From positions 34,100 through 98,099 of the forward strand of contig NZ_JACRVF010000008.1 in NCBI RefSeq assembly GCF_014306105.1: a stretch of DNA of 64,000 nucleotides. Direction: 5' to 3'. Of the stretch, positions 53,751-62,376 are shown in pieces. The translations under genes and the position numbers were made by a program. Origin of the DNA: Pontibacter cellulosilyticus (GTDB lineage Bacteria > Bacteroidota > Bacteroidia > Cytophagales > Hymenobacteraceae). The notes under the pieces were generated by a model. That model was not told the origin of the DNA. It searched no databases and was given only the letters and a program-made list of their open reading frames with translations. Each line of letters begins with the position of its first letter. Within the stretch, counting starts at the first letter, position 1.

Positions 53751-53758
53751 CAAAATTA
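53751..53758 (-). promoter_or_regulatory. Candidate -7 box TAATTTTG for the CapD-like gene
   Basis: This minus-strand match to TAnnTTTG lies 60 bases before the start codon. The gap 53692-54187 is otherwise AT-rich and shows no gene, only a terminator-like hairpin near its far end. Confidence 0.35.
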
Positions 53759-54153
53759 GGGATAAAATTGTACAGTATTGATATTACAAAAGTTAAATCT
53801 ACATTAATTATTTATTTTCTTTCTAATGCCAAGCACAATATTAGTATTGTCATATTTTGACTAACTATAGAGTAAATTATTCTTTAAGTTATTGTAAGAA
53901 CTGCCATTAACAAATATCAGTAGCGATTCTATATCAGTTTGTAGCACCCTACTCTTAACCAACTCTTAGTATGAGAAGGACTCATTCAAAATGATATTTT
54001 ACTTGCACCTCCAAATAACTCTCATGTTTAATAGAGGCAAATCTATCACTATTCCAACATGTATTAGACAAAAAAATAACTTAACTATTATACTTCTTTG
54101 ATCAAGGTACTAAAGGAGGAAAGGGAAAAGGGTAGAAGGACGGGTGGGAAGTT

Positions 54154-54178
54154 CTCCGGGAAGTCATACTTCCCGGAG
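54154..54178 (-). terminator. Hairpin after the aminotransferase gene
   Basis: An 11-bp perfect stem (CTCCGGGAAGT, 54154-54164 with 54168-54178) and a 3-base loop lie 9 bases beyond the aminotransferase stop. The T-run is weak, so termination is probable but not certain. Confidence 0.55.
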
Positions 54179-54187
54179 CTTAGACAT

Positions 54188-55330
54188 TTAAGCTATACTA
54201 GCTGCAAACACTTTATGAATGTTACTAATAACTTTATTCTTTTCTTCAAAAGTTAGATTAGAGCCTGAAGGAAGACAAAGTCCTTTTTCAAACAGCTGCT
54301 CACTGGTACCGTCCCCGTAGAATGGAGCACCTTCAAAAACAGGCTGCAAGTGCATTGGCTTCCAGAGCGGTCGTGTTTCAATGTTTTCTTTTTCAAGAGC
54401 CAAACGTATCACTTCTCGATCAATAACTCTCTCAGGATGTTCAACTATTACTGTTGTTAACCATCTGTTCGAAAAATATTCTGCTGTTGGCTCATCTGCA
54501 AATTTAAAGATGCTTGCATCAAGCTCATTTTTATAGAAGTTATAATTTGACCTGCGTGCTTCGACTCTTTCCTGCAGCACCTCCATCTGCCCACGGCCTA
54601 TACCGGCACAAATATTACTCATGCGGTAATTGTAACCAATGTGCGAGTGCTGGTAATGCGGTGCATTATCTCTTGCCTGCGTAGCCAGAAAACGTGCTTT
54701 CTTTATCCACTCTTCGTTTTTAGAGACCAACGCACCACCACCAGAAGTAGTAATGATCTTATTACCGTTGAAAGACAGAATACTCATGGCGCCAAATGTA
54801 CCCAACTTGCGACCTTTGTAAGTTGAGCCAAGTGCCTCTGCTGCATCCTCAACTACCGGAATCTCATACCTATCAGCAACAGCCATTATCTGGTCCATCT
54901 CAGCTGGCATGCCGTACAGGTGCACTACAATAATGGCCTTTGGCTGCTTACCTTTGCTGATCCTATCAACTATAGCCTTCTCCAGGTACTCCGGTGACAT
55001 GTTCCAGGTGCGGTCTTCGCTATCCACAAAAACAGGTGTTGCTCCTTGGTAGGCAATCGGGTTGGCAGAAGCTGCAAACGTCATAGACTGGCAGATTACC
55101 TCATCGTCGGCCTTTACATCAAGTATAATCAGGGCTAGATGCAAGGCAGCTGTACCAGAGCTTAGCGCCGCTACATGTACATCGCTGCCTAAATAGCCTT
55201 CCAGGTCCTTCTCAAAACCATCTACATTCGGCCCTAAAGGAGCGATCCAGTTTGTATCAAAAGCTTCTTTAACGTACTTCTCTTCTGCCCCTCCCATGTG
55301 CGGGGAAGAGAGCCATATTTTATTGTTCAT
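54188..55330 (-). CDS. DegT/DnrJ/EryC1/StrS-type sugar aminotransferase, 380 aa
   Basis: This is a PLP-dependent nucleotide-sugar aminotransferase. LSSGTAALHLAL is the phosphate loop, PVVEDAAEALGS holds the Asp that contacts the pyridine nitrogen, and the PLP lysine is Lys191 in FNGNKIITTSGGGA. It most resembles PglE/LegC-like enzymes acting on 4-keto-6-deoxy-HexNAc. The start is ATG 55330, as the upstream frame overlaps the formyltransferase gene. With the CapD-like dehydratase it would produce a UDP-4-amino-4,6-dideoxy sugar. Confidence 0.93.
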   Translation of the reverse strand: MNNKIWLSSPHMGGAEEKYVKEAFDTNWIAPLGPNVDGFEKDLEGYLGSDVHVAALSSGTAALHLALIILDVKADDEVICQSMTFAASANPIAYQGATPVFVDSEDRTWNMSPEYLEKAIVDRISKGKQPKAIIVVHLYGMPAEMDQIMAVADRYEIPVVEDAAEALGSTYKGRKLGTFGAMSILSFNGNKIITTSGGGALVSKNEEWIKKARFLATQARDNAPHYQHSHIGYNYRMSNICAGIGRGQMEVLQERVEARRSNYNFYKNELDASIFKFADEPTAEYFSNRWLTTVIVEHPERVIDREVIRLALEKENIETRPLWKPMHLQPVFEGAPFYGDGTSEQLFEKGLCLPSGSNLTFEEKNKVISNIHKVFAASIA

Positions 55331-55334
55331 TATT

Positions 55335-56111
55335 CTATTCTTCAGTATTCTCTTCTTCAATAATTTGCACCTGTACCCGATACTTTTTGCCATTTTCTTC
55401 AAAGTAGGCAGCTTCAGCAAGTGAGTTTGTAGTTAAACCTCTCAGCTTATCTAGCAGATCTTTAGCTTTATACTCTTCCTCAAGCATGATCTTTTGAACT
55501 TCAGGCTTAAAAAGATCTTTCCGGTTATGAGAAGTACCAAGACTTAAATCCTGAACTTTCCGTAGTGGTTCTAATGAAAGTATTAATGGTAATGCCTCTT
55601 TAAAAACTGAGAGCTCCAGGTCTTTTAATCGTCTGTACAGGCTATTAGCTGTATCGTTTGGCAAGACTCTCAACTCGCTCTGATGGATAATATCTCCCGC
55701 ATCCAACTCTTCAGACATAAAGTGTAGAGTTGCCCCGATCGGAGTTCCATCTAAGATTGCCCATGTAGGTGTATGCCACCCTCTGTTAAAAGGTAAATAA
55801 GCCGGATGTAAATTCAGAAAACCGACTTGTGGTATCTCCAGCACTTCTTTGCGAATAATATACGGGAAGTGAATGCCGATTATGTAATCAGGTTGCAGGT
55901 CTAGCAGAGAAGCAATTGCCTCTGTAGTCTTGAAATCTCCTCCTCTATAGATAAGTTCTTCAGGAAGACCGCTTAAAGCAATCAGCTCATCTGCATGAGA
56001 AGCTCTTTCTTCACCTGACACCAGTAGAGCTAAGGGAAAGTGCCCCTGCTGAATTAAATAATCTAATACATTTACAGCAATATCTCGATCGCCTGCAAAT
56101 ACATACTTCAT
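55335..56111 (-). CDS. Sugar N-formyltransferase-like protein (GART fold), 258 aa
   Basis: The formyltransferase active-site triad is Asn100, His102 and Asp137, visible in FLNLHPAYLP and EELDAGDII. It has no tRNA-binding domain as in methionyl-tRNA formyltransferase. Its position between the initiating transferase and the 4-aminotransferase suggests it uses N10-formyl-tetrahydrofolate to formylate the amino sugar, as enzymes of the VioF/WlaRD type do. The gene overlaps nothing and lies 4 bases from the aminotransferase gene and 5 bases from the small upstream gene, indicating an operon. Confidence 0.85.
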   Translation of the reverse strand: MKYVFAGDRDIAVNVLDYLIQQGHFPLALLVSGEERASHADELIALSGLPEELIYRGGDFKTTEAIASLLDLQPDYIIGIHFPYIIRKEVLEIPQVGFLNLHPAYLPFNRGWHTPTWAILDGTPIGATLHFMSEELDAGDIIHQSELRVLPNDTANSLYRRLKDLELSVFKEALPLILSLEPLRKVQDLSLGTSHNRKDLFKPEVQKIMLEEEYKAKDLLDKLRGLTTNSLAEAAYFEENGKKYRVQVQIIEEENTEE

Positions 56112-56116
56112 AATAT

Positions 56117-56470
56117 TTATTTTTTATAGGCATTCATAAAAGCCTCCTTCGCTTCTTTTGGGAAAGACAAACTCCCGGGAAATCTTTCAAAGACAAATGT
56201 AGCTGAGATGGAAGGATTTATCTCCTGTACAAGCTGATCAAACTGCGCCATCCATACATCATAATGTGCCATAAGCTCTAAAGCACACAGGCTTTGCTCA
56301 TCATCAAATAATCCCAAATTATACTCCAGCAGCTGATAGATTCTGTTATTTGCCTTTCGTATACTCGAAGCATAAAGGTAAATTCTTTCGGTTAAGTAAC
56401 TCTGGTAAGCATTATCAGCTCTTCTAAACTGATAATAGAGTTCTTTTAATACAATATCTTTATTACTCAT
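56117..56470 (-). CDS. Unknown small protein in the polysaccharide locus, 117 aa
   Basis: This is a soluble helical protein without signal peptide or Cys. It has an ELYYQFRRADNAYQSY start, several Tyr/Leu-rich helices and a conserved-looking FERFPGSLSFP near the end. It overlaps the sugar transferase gene by 8 bases and is followed after 5 bases by the formyltransferase gene, so it is translated with them. I recognise no family. A partner or regulator of the sugar transferase or formyltransferase is possible from position alone. Confidence 0.65.
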   Translation of the reverse strand: MSNKDIVLKELYYQFRRADNAYQSYLTERIYLYASSIRKANNRIYQLLEYNLGLFDDEQSLCALELMAHYDVWMAQFDQLVQEINPSISATFVFERFPGSLSFPKEAKEAFMNAYKK

Positions 56471-57074
56471 TGTTGCCTGTAAAATATTGTACCGTAGCCT
56501 GTCCCTTCTGGCTTATACCCTCTGATCTGAAAACTTTAATAATTGTAAGCCAGATAATCTTTAAGTCTAACAGGAAGCTACAGTTAGCTACATACCACAC
56601 ATCATAATCAAACTTCTCATTCCAGCTGATAGTATTTCTGCCATTAACCTGCGCCCACCCTGTTATCCCTGGTCTGACTTCATGCCGTCTGTTTTGCTCT
56701 TCGTTATATAGAGGCAAATACTCTACCAGCAATGGGCGTGGACCTATGAGGCTCATATCTCCTTTGATAACGTTAAGCAATTGTGGAATCTCATCTAAGG
56801 ATGTCTTGCGCACAAATTTACCTATTGCAGTAAGTCTTTTATCATCTGGCAGCAAATTACCATTGGCATCTCTTAGATCATTCATGGTTTTATACTTGAT
56901 GACCTTAAAGATTTTACCATTTTTACCTGGTCGTGGCTGCAAGAAAAAGGGCTTACCGTGATTAGCAATTGCTAAGCATATAGTAACGATTGCAAAAATA
57001 GGTAGAGCAATTAGAAAAGCTGAGGCGGAAAGAGTGGTATCAACGGCTGGCTTTAAAAAGCTACGATACAACAT
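56463..57074 (-). CDS. Initiating sugar-1-phosphate transferase (PglC-like), 203 aa
   Basis: This is a monotopic phosphoglycosyl transferase of the PglC size class. It has an N-terminal re-entrant hydrophobic helix (SASAFLIALPIFAIVTICLA), the KVIKYKTMND segment, the catalytic Asp-Glu pair in TSLDEIPQLLNV, GDMSLIGPRPL, and RPGITGWAQVNGRN. It attaches the first sugar phosphate to undecaprenyl phosphate at the membrane. The neighbouring dehydratase, aminotransferase and formyltransferase suggest a bacillosamine-like donor. It overlaps the GT4 gene by 14 bases. Confidence 0.93.
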   Translation of the reverse strand: MLYRSFLKPAVDTTLSASAFLIALPIFAIVTICLAIANHGKPFFLQPRPGKNGKIFKVIKYKTMNDLRDANGNLLPDDKRLTAIGKFVRKTSLDEIPQLLNVIKGDMSLIGPRPLLVEYLPLYNEEQNRRHEVRPGITGWAQVNGRNTISWNEKFDYDVWYVANCSFLLDLKIIWLTIIKVFRSEGISQKGQATVQYFTGNNE

Positions 57075-58284
57075 TATCTAATATTTTTAAATATTTCACT
57101 GATGCGATTTCTAAAGAGTATCTGGTTTCAGCTAAGTGCTTTGCATTCTTCCCCTGCATAGATAACAGGGAGGAATTATTAATGTAGTCACTAAACCTTT
57201 TAGCTTCATTCTTTATATTTTCAATGTTGAAATCAAGTACAAATCCGATATTCTCTCTCTCTATTACATCAGCTTGCCAGCCACGATGATTGATCACTAT
57301 TGGCCTTCCTGCAGCTAAGCAATCAAAAAATTTATTCGCTGAGTTAGCCCAAAGTTCAGGTATAGGTATAACAAAAGAACTTGCTACACTAGACTCATAG
57401 TAAATCTGAGGTAACTGTGATTTTGAAACCGGGTCTAAAAAAAATAATGTTTTATTTAAAACCCCTTCCTTTTTGGCATATCTCACCAGTTCTTTTTTCT
57501 CCATGCCATCCCCAAATACAACGAACTTTATTTCAGGGTCAACTTCCTTCAAATGTATAGCGATGTCTACCATATATTTAAGCCCATTGACCATACCAAT
57601 AGTACCCGCATAAAGAACTAGCTTTTTTGGCTGCTCACCTATCAGATCAGCTATTAATTTCTTATTCGGATCGCAGTTAGCAAAACGATTAACTTCGGAA
57701 ATATTCGGAATAACACTTAAACTTTTACCAATTTTAGTTATTGTTGAAATTGATTTCTCCATATCATCTGACAAGGCTACTATATGAGATGACTGTTGAT
57801 ATATCATCCTTTCAAAGCCCTTCAGCAAGCGCGCAACAGTATTATTCTTTATAATACCCATCGCTATAGGCACTTCCGGCCAAACATCTCTTACCTCAAA
57901 AATAAACGGGGTTTTGTGTACTAGTTTTTTTATAAAGGCTGGAATAGCTATAGTTATAGGCGTAGAGGTTGCTAACACTACATCACATTTTAACTTGATC
58001 AATCGAAGAGAAGCTTTCACAAGAAATTGAATAAACGTGATGATTCTTTTAGCAAAGCTTAGGTTATTGCTATAATCAAGTTTTAATACATGAAGCTCTA
58101 GTCCCTCATAATCTAGTACTGTCCATCCATCTGAAAACTCTTTGTAGTTTTTAAGAAACGAGCTGGTGGTCACAACTACAACTCTGTGTCCTTTGTTCAA
58201 AAATGATTTAGCTAAATCATATGATCGTGTACCACCAGAGGAGCTTGGCAAAGCAAAATATTGATGTAGGTAAGCTATTTTCAT
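57061..58284 (-). CDS. Glycosyltransferase family 4 (WbuB/WcaI-like), 407 aa
   Basis: This is a GT-B glycosyltransferase. The N-terminal YLHQYFALPSSSGGTRSYDLAKSF is typical of the WbuB type. A mid-section FIFEVRDVWPEVPIAMG precedes the C-terminal nucleotide-sugar domain with LVLYAGTIGMVNGLKY and a final ANKFFDCLAAGRPIV. The usual E-x7-E is changed to N-x-x-x-D in this last motif, as in relatives. It transfers an early sugar to the lipid-linked unit. It overlaps the initiating transferase gene and lies 19 bases from the next GT4 gene, in the AT-rich cassette. Confidence 0.9.
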   Translation of the reverse strand: MKIAYLHQYFALPSSSGGTRSYDLAKSFLNKGHRVVVVTTSSFLKNYKEFSDGWTVLDYEGLELHVLKLDYSNNLSFAKRIITFIQFLVKASLRLIKLKCDVVLATSTPITIAIPAFIKKLVHKTPFIFEVRDVWPEVPIAMGIIKNNTVARLLKGFERMIYQQSSHIVALSDDMEKSISTITKIGKSLSVIPNISEVNRFANCDPNKKLIADLIGEQPKKLVLYAGTIGMVNGLKYMVDIAIHLKEVDPEIKFVVFGDGMEKKELVRYAKKEGVLNKTLFFLDPVSKSQLPQIYYESSVASSFVIPIPELWANSANKFFDCLAAGRPIVINHRGWQADVIERENIGFVLDFNIENIKNEAKRFSDYINNSSLLSMQGKNAKHLAETRYSLEIASVKYLKILDNVVS

Positions 58285-58303
58285 GAATATTATGTTAAGA
58301 TCT

Positions 58304-59383
58304 TTAGCTAAGAATTGATCTGTAAAGGCTTTCTATCTTTTTCAAATTCACTTTTCTGTCACCCACTTTACTCACTAATTGTTGATTAAAACATAATTTA
58401 TCCTCACTAACATGCTTTTGTAGGAACAGCTCTTCTAAGCAATTAGCAAATTGTGTAAAATCACCTACTGGAAATAAAAGACCATTCCTATTATGCTGTA
58501 GTATGTCTCTGTTTGCTTTTATATCTGAAACAATAGGAAATAAACCTGAGGCCAAAGCCTCTAATAAACTTAAGCTCGTTCCATCAGAAAGTGATGCCGA
58601 TACATATATATTATGATTAGAAAAAACATAAGGTTGCTCAGCATTTGGTATTCTTCCTAAGAATTTAACATTTTGTAGCTCATTATTTACTGTAAACCTT
58701 TCTAAGCTCTCCTTCATAGAACCATCTCCTAAAAAAACAGCCTCATAAGGGATCTCTTTTTCTTGAAGAACTTTCAAACCTTTTAAAATAGTAAAATGAT
58801 CATATACCGGCTCAAAACTTCTATTACAAATTATTTTTAATTTGTAATTGTCACCGATACTTGATTTACCTATATTCTTGTAGTACTTACCAACGTCAAT
58901 ACCAACATTTACATTAACAATTTTTGATGCATCTACACCTAATGAACGTACTTTTAGCTCTAACTCATTAGACACTACGTTTACATACTTTACAGACTTA
59001 AATATTCTTTTTAATATAAACCTCCAAGTAGCTGATTTCATACTACTATTCACATCGCTTCCATGAACTGTAATAACACTATTTTGAAAGTTACAAACCA
59101 ATAATGCAACACCTGCACTTGTTGCATAATGTCCATGTACGATATCAGGCTTCAAGCCCCTTACAATTTTTTTAGCTTTGAATGCCGCTAATAAATATTT
59201 CCATTTATCTCTTACAAGATTAAACTTCGTTTCTTTGCCAATCCAAGCCTGCAAAACGGGAACGTTCCTTTGCGGAGAAGGACTCAATGCAATAAAGTAA
59301 ACTTCATGTCCCTGTTCTTTAAAAAAATCTATATAAGACTGAATATGTGTAAATGTACCTGATGAAATAAAAGCGATTTTCAT
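58304..59383 (-). CDS. Glycosyltransferase family 4, 359 aa
   Basis: The protein starts with AFISSGTFTHIQSYIDFFKEQGHEV, the GT4 N-terminal strand-loop. GLKPDIVHGHYATSAGV contains the conserved His-Gly-His acceptor-side motif. The C-terminal domain has RSFEPVYDHFTILKG, VKFLGRIPN and SLSDGTSLSLLEALASGLFPIV with the E residue of the donor site. It should add one sugar to the repeat unit. It sits 51 bases after the polymerase gene, and its AT-rich composition matches that of its neighbours. Confidence 0.9.
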   Translation of the reverse strand: MKIAFISSGTFTHIQSYIDFFKEQGHEVYFIALSPSPQRNVPVLQAWIGKETKFNLVRDKWKYLLAAFKAKKIVRGLKPDIVHGHYATSAGVALLVCNFQNSVITVHGSDVNSSMKSATWRFILKRIFKSVKYVNVVSNELELKVRSLGVDASKIVNVNVGIDVGKYYKNIGKSSIGDNYKLKIICNRSFEPVYDHFTILKGLKVLQEKEIPYEAVFLGDGSMKESLERFTVNNELQNVKFLGRIPNAEQPYVFSNHNIYVSASLSDGTSLSLLEALASGLFPIVSDIKANRDILQHNRNGLLFPVGDFTQFANCLEELFLQKHVSEDKLCFNQQLVSKVGDRKVNLKKIESLYRSILS

Positions 59384-59434
59384 TATTTTAACTCTTCCCT
59401 AAAGTTCTTTTTCATTCAATTTAAATTTATACAC

Positions 59435-60544
59435 TTACATAAAAGGTAACACAGCTAGTCTATAAAAATAAATAGAATATGATAGAACTATCAATACAAA
59501 AACTAATCCCTTCCTTACATCATAGTTACTAAAGAGGCACAGATAAAAATACAGCAAATTAAATATCATATAGAAATCCAAAGCTCTCGAGACTGTAGGA
59601 ATCGCAGATAACAGTGACAAGGAAATCAAGAAAAAAATATTTATATTTATCAACCTCTGATTGAAGCTAGTGTTAATGTTACTATACTTCAGCATAACTA
59701 TTGACACAATGAAATTTACAATAATCAAAAAAGAATATGATGATACTTCTTGTCTAACTTTCTCTAAATATCTTGTGAGTTTAATAAACGACAGATCTTC
59801 AAGATTCGCAATGAATAACAAAATATAGCTAGTTGCAAGGTTTGAAATAATCTCCTGCACCTTTAAAAGGTATAGCAGAAAAGTAAACAGAACAACTATA
59901 TAATATACTTTCTTCTTTATTTTTGTTTTTTTAAAAAAAATAAAGACACCAAAACCTAAGAAAGAAGTATTATGCATCAGTAGAGATATTAGGGTAAACA
60001 CTATCCCTAAAACATATCTCTTATTTATAATTAATGAAATCCCGAAATATATTAGTGCAATAGCAATACCAGCTCTAAGAACGACAGCATTATACATGAA
60101 GCCAAAAATAGAAACATATAATGTAAAGAATGGCATAAACAGCACTATCCTTCTTACATTATCTGTTTTTAAAACTTTTAAGTAATTTCTTGTACCATAA
60201 AAAATTAAAATAGATTGAATAACAGCTATTATTCCTAAAAAGATTGGTATGTTATCTCCTATAAAAAATTTTATTAATTGCGTCAACAATGTATAACCAT
60301 ATTCAAAGTTATGTAAAGTATCTACATTCGACATGTTATATACAGCATGTAGTGTAACAGTATTAAAGTCTTCTACATAATTCAAAGTATCTGCGGTACT
60401 ATTAATATCTCTAAAAGAAATTATCAAGAAATAAAGCAATACTGCTACAATATTTATTATAGTAATATTCTTCCTCAGAGAAATTTGTATAAAGCTTAAG
60501 AGCAGGCATAGGCATATATAGCCAAAGAATATAAGTAGGCTCAT
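59435..60544 (-). CDS. EpsG/Wzy-like polysaccharide polymerase, 369 aa
   Basis: This highly hydrophobic protein has about 10-11 membrane segments. It contains ISFRDINSTADTLNYVEDF, the D-x-x-x-Y region typical of the EpsG family, and MYNAVVLRAGIAIALIYFGISL, in which the Arg is usually conserved. It should join repeat units in the outer leaflet during Wzx/Wzy-type assembly. Base composition is very low in GC. Sequence conservation in this family is poor, so the family call depends mostly on topology, these two motifs and position. Confidence 0.82.
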   Translation of the reverse strand: MSLLIFFGYICLCLLLSFIQISLRKNITIINIVAVLLYFLIISFRDINSTADTLNYVEDFNTVTLHAVYNMSNVDTLHNFEYGYTLLTQLIKFFIGDNIPIFLGIIAVIQSILIFYGTRNYLKVLKTDNVRRIVLFMPFFTLYVSIFGFMYNAVVLRAGIAIALIYFGISLIINKRYVLGIVFTLISLLMHNTSFLGFGVFIFFKKTKIKKKVYYIVVLFTFLLYLLKVQEIISNLATSYILLFIANLEDLSFIKLTRYLEKVRQEVSSYSFLIIVNFIVSIVMLKYSNINTSFNQRLININIFFLISLSLLSAIPTVSRALDFYMIFNLLYFYLCLFSNYDVRKGLVFVLIVLSYSIYFYRLAVLPFM

Positions 60545-60553
60545 TAGTACATG

Positions 60554-61474
60554 TTAGAAATATTGCTTCCAAATCATATACCCTTTGTATATTTCATTAA
60601 ATTTGATCTTATAAAGATGCTTTAGCAGAGCTTTAATCTCTACACATTTTATCGACTTTAGAATTAAATAGAATTTAATATAGCTATTATAATCATCAAT
60701 AGTAAAGGCTTCTATTGGATACCGACACAGGTAATAATGTGCAATCTGAACCTTCGTTTCAGCAAATTCTCTAATTTTATTTAAATCCTTATTATTACTA
60801 ATTGATTCATTCAAAACTCTATAAACCGCTGTCTCTCTCTCAATATATTTTATATTGAATTTCAGACTAATGTGTAGCCACAGAATATAATCAATTGTTT
60901 TACATCCTTGACTTATAAAGTAATCAAAATCAATTTCTTCAACCACATTTCTTCTAAACATTGTGGTTACAGCACATACAAAATTTTTTTTAATAATTTC
61001 ACTATATAGGTTTTCACCTTGACATTCTATACTCCTCTTTACTACTTTATGAGATACCTTTTCGTATTTTGTACTACTATCCTTTAGAATTTTATAACTA
61101 GTATGTACCAGACCTATATTTTCTTCCTTTTTAAACTCATCATATTGTATTTGAAGTTTAAGAGGATCAATCCAATAATCATCTCCTTCTAAAATAGCGA
61201 TAAAATCCCCCTCACACTTCTCAAAACATCTCTTATAGTTTCTTATCAATCCTAGGTTTGATGAGTTATCCATAAGATGAATAACATCGGGGAATTGATA
61301 AGCATACTTTTCACAGATTACATGAGTATTATCTGTTGAACAATCTTCTCCAATTATTAAATTAAATTTGAATTTTGTCCTCTGAGCTAAAACGCTCTCA
61401 ATTGCTTTACTTATAAACTTTTCCTGATTATAGGCCAACATTACCACGTTAACTTCTGGACGTAATGTATTCAT
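60554..61474 (-). CDS. Glycosyltransferase family 2, 306 aa
   Basis: This is an inverting GT-A enzyme. The N-terminal NVVMLAYNQEKFISKAIESVLAQ is the GT2 start. IIGEDCSTDNTHVICEKY has the nucleotide-contact Asp, and FIAILEGDDYWIDPLKLQ carries the acidic DxD-like metal site (EGDDYW). The C-terminal third is a helical tail of uncertain role. It probably adds one sugar to the lipid-linked repeat. It is 9 bases from the polymerase gene, in the same direction. Confidence 0.93.
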   Translation of the reverse strand: MNTLRPEVNVVMLAYNQEKFISKAIESVLAQRTKFKFNLIIGEDCSTDNTHVICEKYAYQFPDVIHLMDNSSNLGLIRNYKRCFEKCEGDFIAILEGDDYWIDPLKLQIQYDEFKKEENIGLVHTSYKILKDSSTKYEKVSHKVVKRSIECQGENLYSEIIKKNFVCAVTTMFRRNVVEEIDFDYFISQGCKTIDYILWLHISLKFNIKYIERETAVYRVLNESISNNKDLNKIREFAETKVQIAHYYLCRYPIEAFTIDDYNSYIKFYLILKSIKCVEIKALLKHLYKIKFNEIYKGYMIWKQYF

Positions 61475-61560
61475 AAAAGTATTATTTCATAATTATACCT
61501 TGGAAAACAGCGCATTTTTAAAAGACTAAAATAAACAATTTAATTTCAGCCTTTTAAACA

Positions 61561-62352
61561 CTACTTTTTAGTTTCTTTACTCCAATGTGTACCTATTTCA
61601 ACACTATTAACATAATACTTTTCCTCTTCAGATAAATTCTTAGAATCATTGTACCATGGTAAGTGATAAGCCTGATAAGGATACCCCACTCTTATCATCT
61701 TAAGATGACCACCCGAAGTACTTATTTTAGCATAAGGTCTGTGAAGAGCAAAAGTTGTATCTATTGTAGCGTCAAACATATTTTCACCAACTTTACGCGT
61801 ATAGAACTGGGACTCCCATTTTATAACTTCATTTTTTTTACTGAAATGATCTGGTATATCGTCAATTTTTAATGAGAAGCCAACTTTTTGTACAAGTGGG
61901 TTACTCTTTAATATCTGCAAGAAAAACTTTAAAAAGTCACCCGGACAGTCTTCATGTGGTAATACATCTGAATCAGAATATACAAAGAACCCCTTTCTCA
62001 CCTCTTTATATAAATCTATTTTCTCTAATGCCTTAAATCCTAAATTTTGGTTTAATCTTATTACCTTTATATCAGAACTTTTGTAGTATTCTAACAAAGG
62101 AGGGTAGGTAGAGTCATTATCTAATATTATAATATTCCTATACCCTCTTTCTTTCAAACTTTTTATCATTTTAATTAAAAACGTATAACGGTTTCGATTA
62201 TTGATAATTATTGGTATATCCTTATAATCCTTTAAATATTTAGAAAAGAAGAAGCTTCTCAAAAGGTTATAATAACTTACGCTTTTATAAAATAGTTTGA
62301 ACAACACTATTGGTGTTAACTTCACAAGTAATCTTTTATATCTATTAGCCAT
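61561..62352 (-). CDS. GT2-like (GT-A fold) glycosyltransferase, 263 aa
   Basis: After a basic N-terminus with one amphipathic or weak membrane helix comes PIIINNRNRYTFLIKMIKSL, then IIILDNDSTYPPLLEYY, and FFVYSDSDVLPHEDCPGDF. The last contains the DxD motif (DSD), with a preceding Asn/Asp pair for the nucleotide. A histidine in the C-terminal region (LHRPYAKIS) lies where GT-A enzymes position substrate. It is a divergent member; donor and acceptor are unknown. The 86-base spacer before the next gene shows no terminator. Confidence 0.85.
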   Translation of the reverse strand: MANRYKRLLVKLTPIVLFKLFYKSVSYYNLLRSFFFSKYLKDYKDIPIIINNRNRYTFLIKMIKSLKERGYRNIIILDNDSTYPPLLEYYKSSDIKVIRLNQNLGFKALEKIDLYKEVRKGFFVYSDSDVLPHEDCPGDFLKFFLQILKSNPLVQKVGFSLKIDDIPDHFSKKNEVIKWESQFYTRKVGENMFDATIDTTFALHRPYAKISTSGGHLKMIRVGYPYQAYHLPWYNDSKNLSEEEKYYVNSVEIGTHWSKETKK

Positions 62353-62376
62353 TTAGTAACAACTACTATATTCCTA

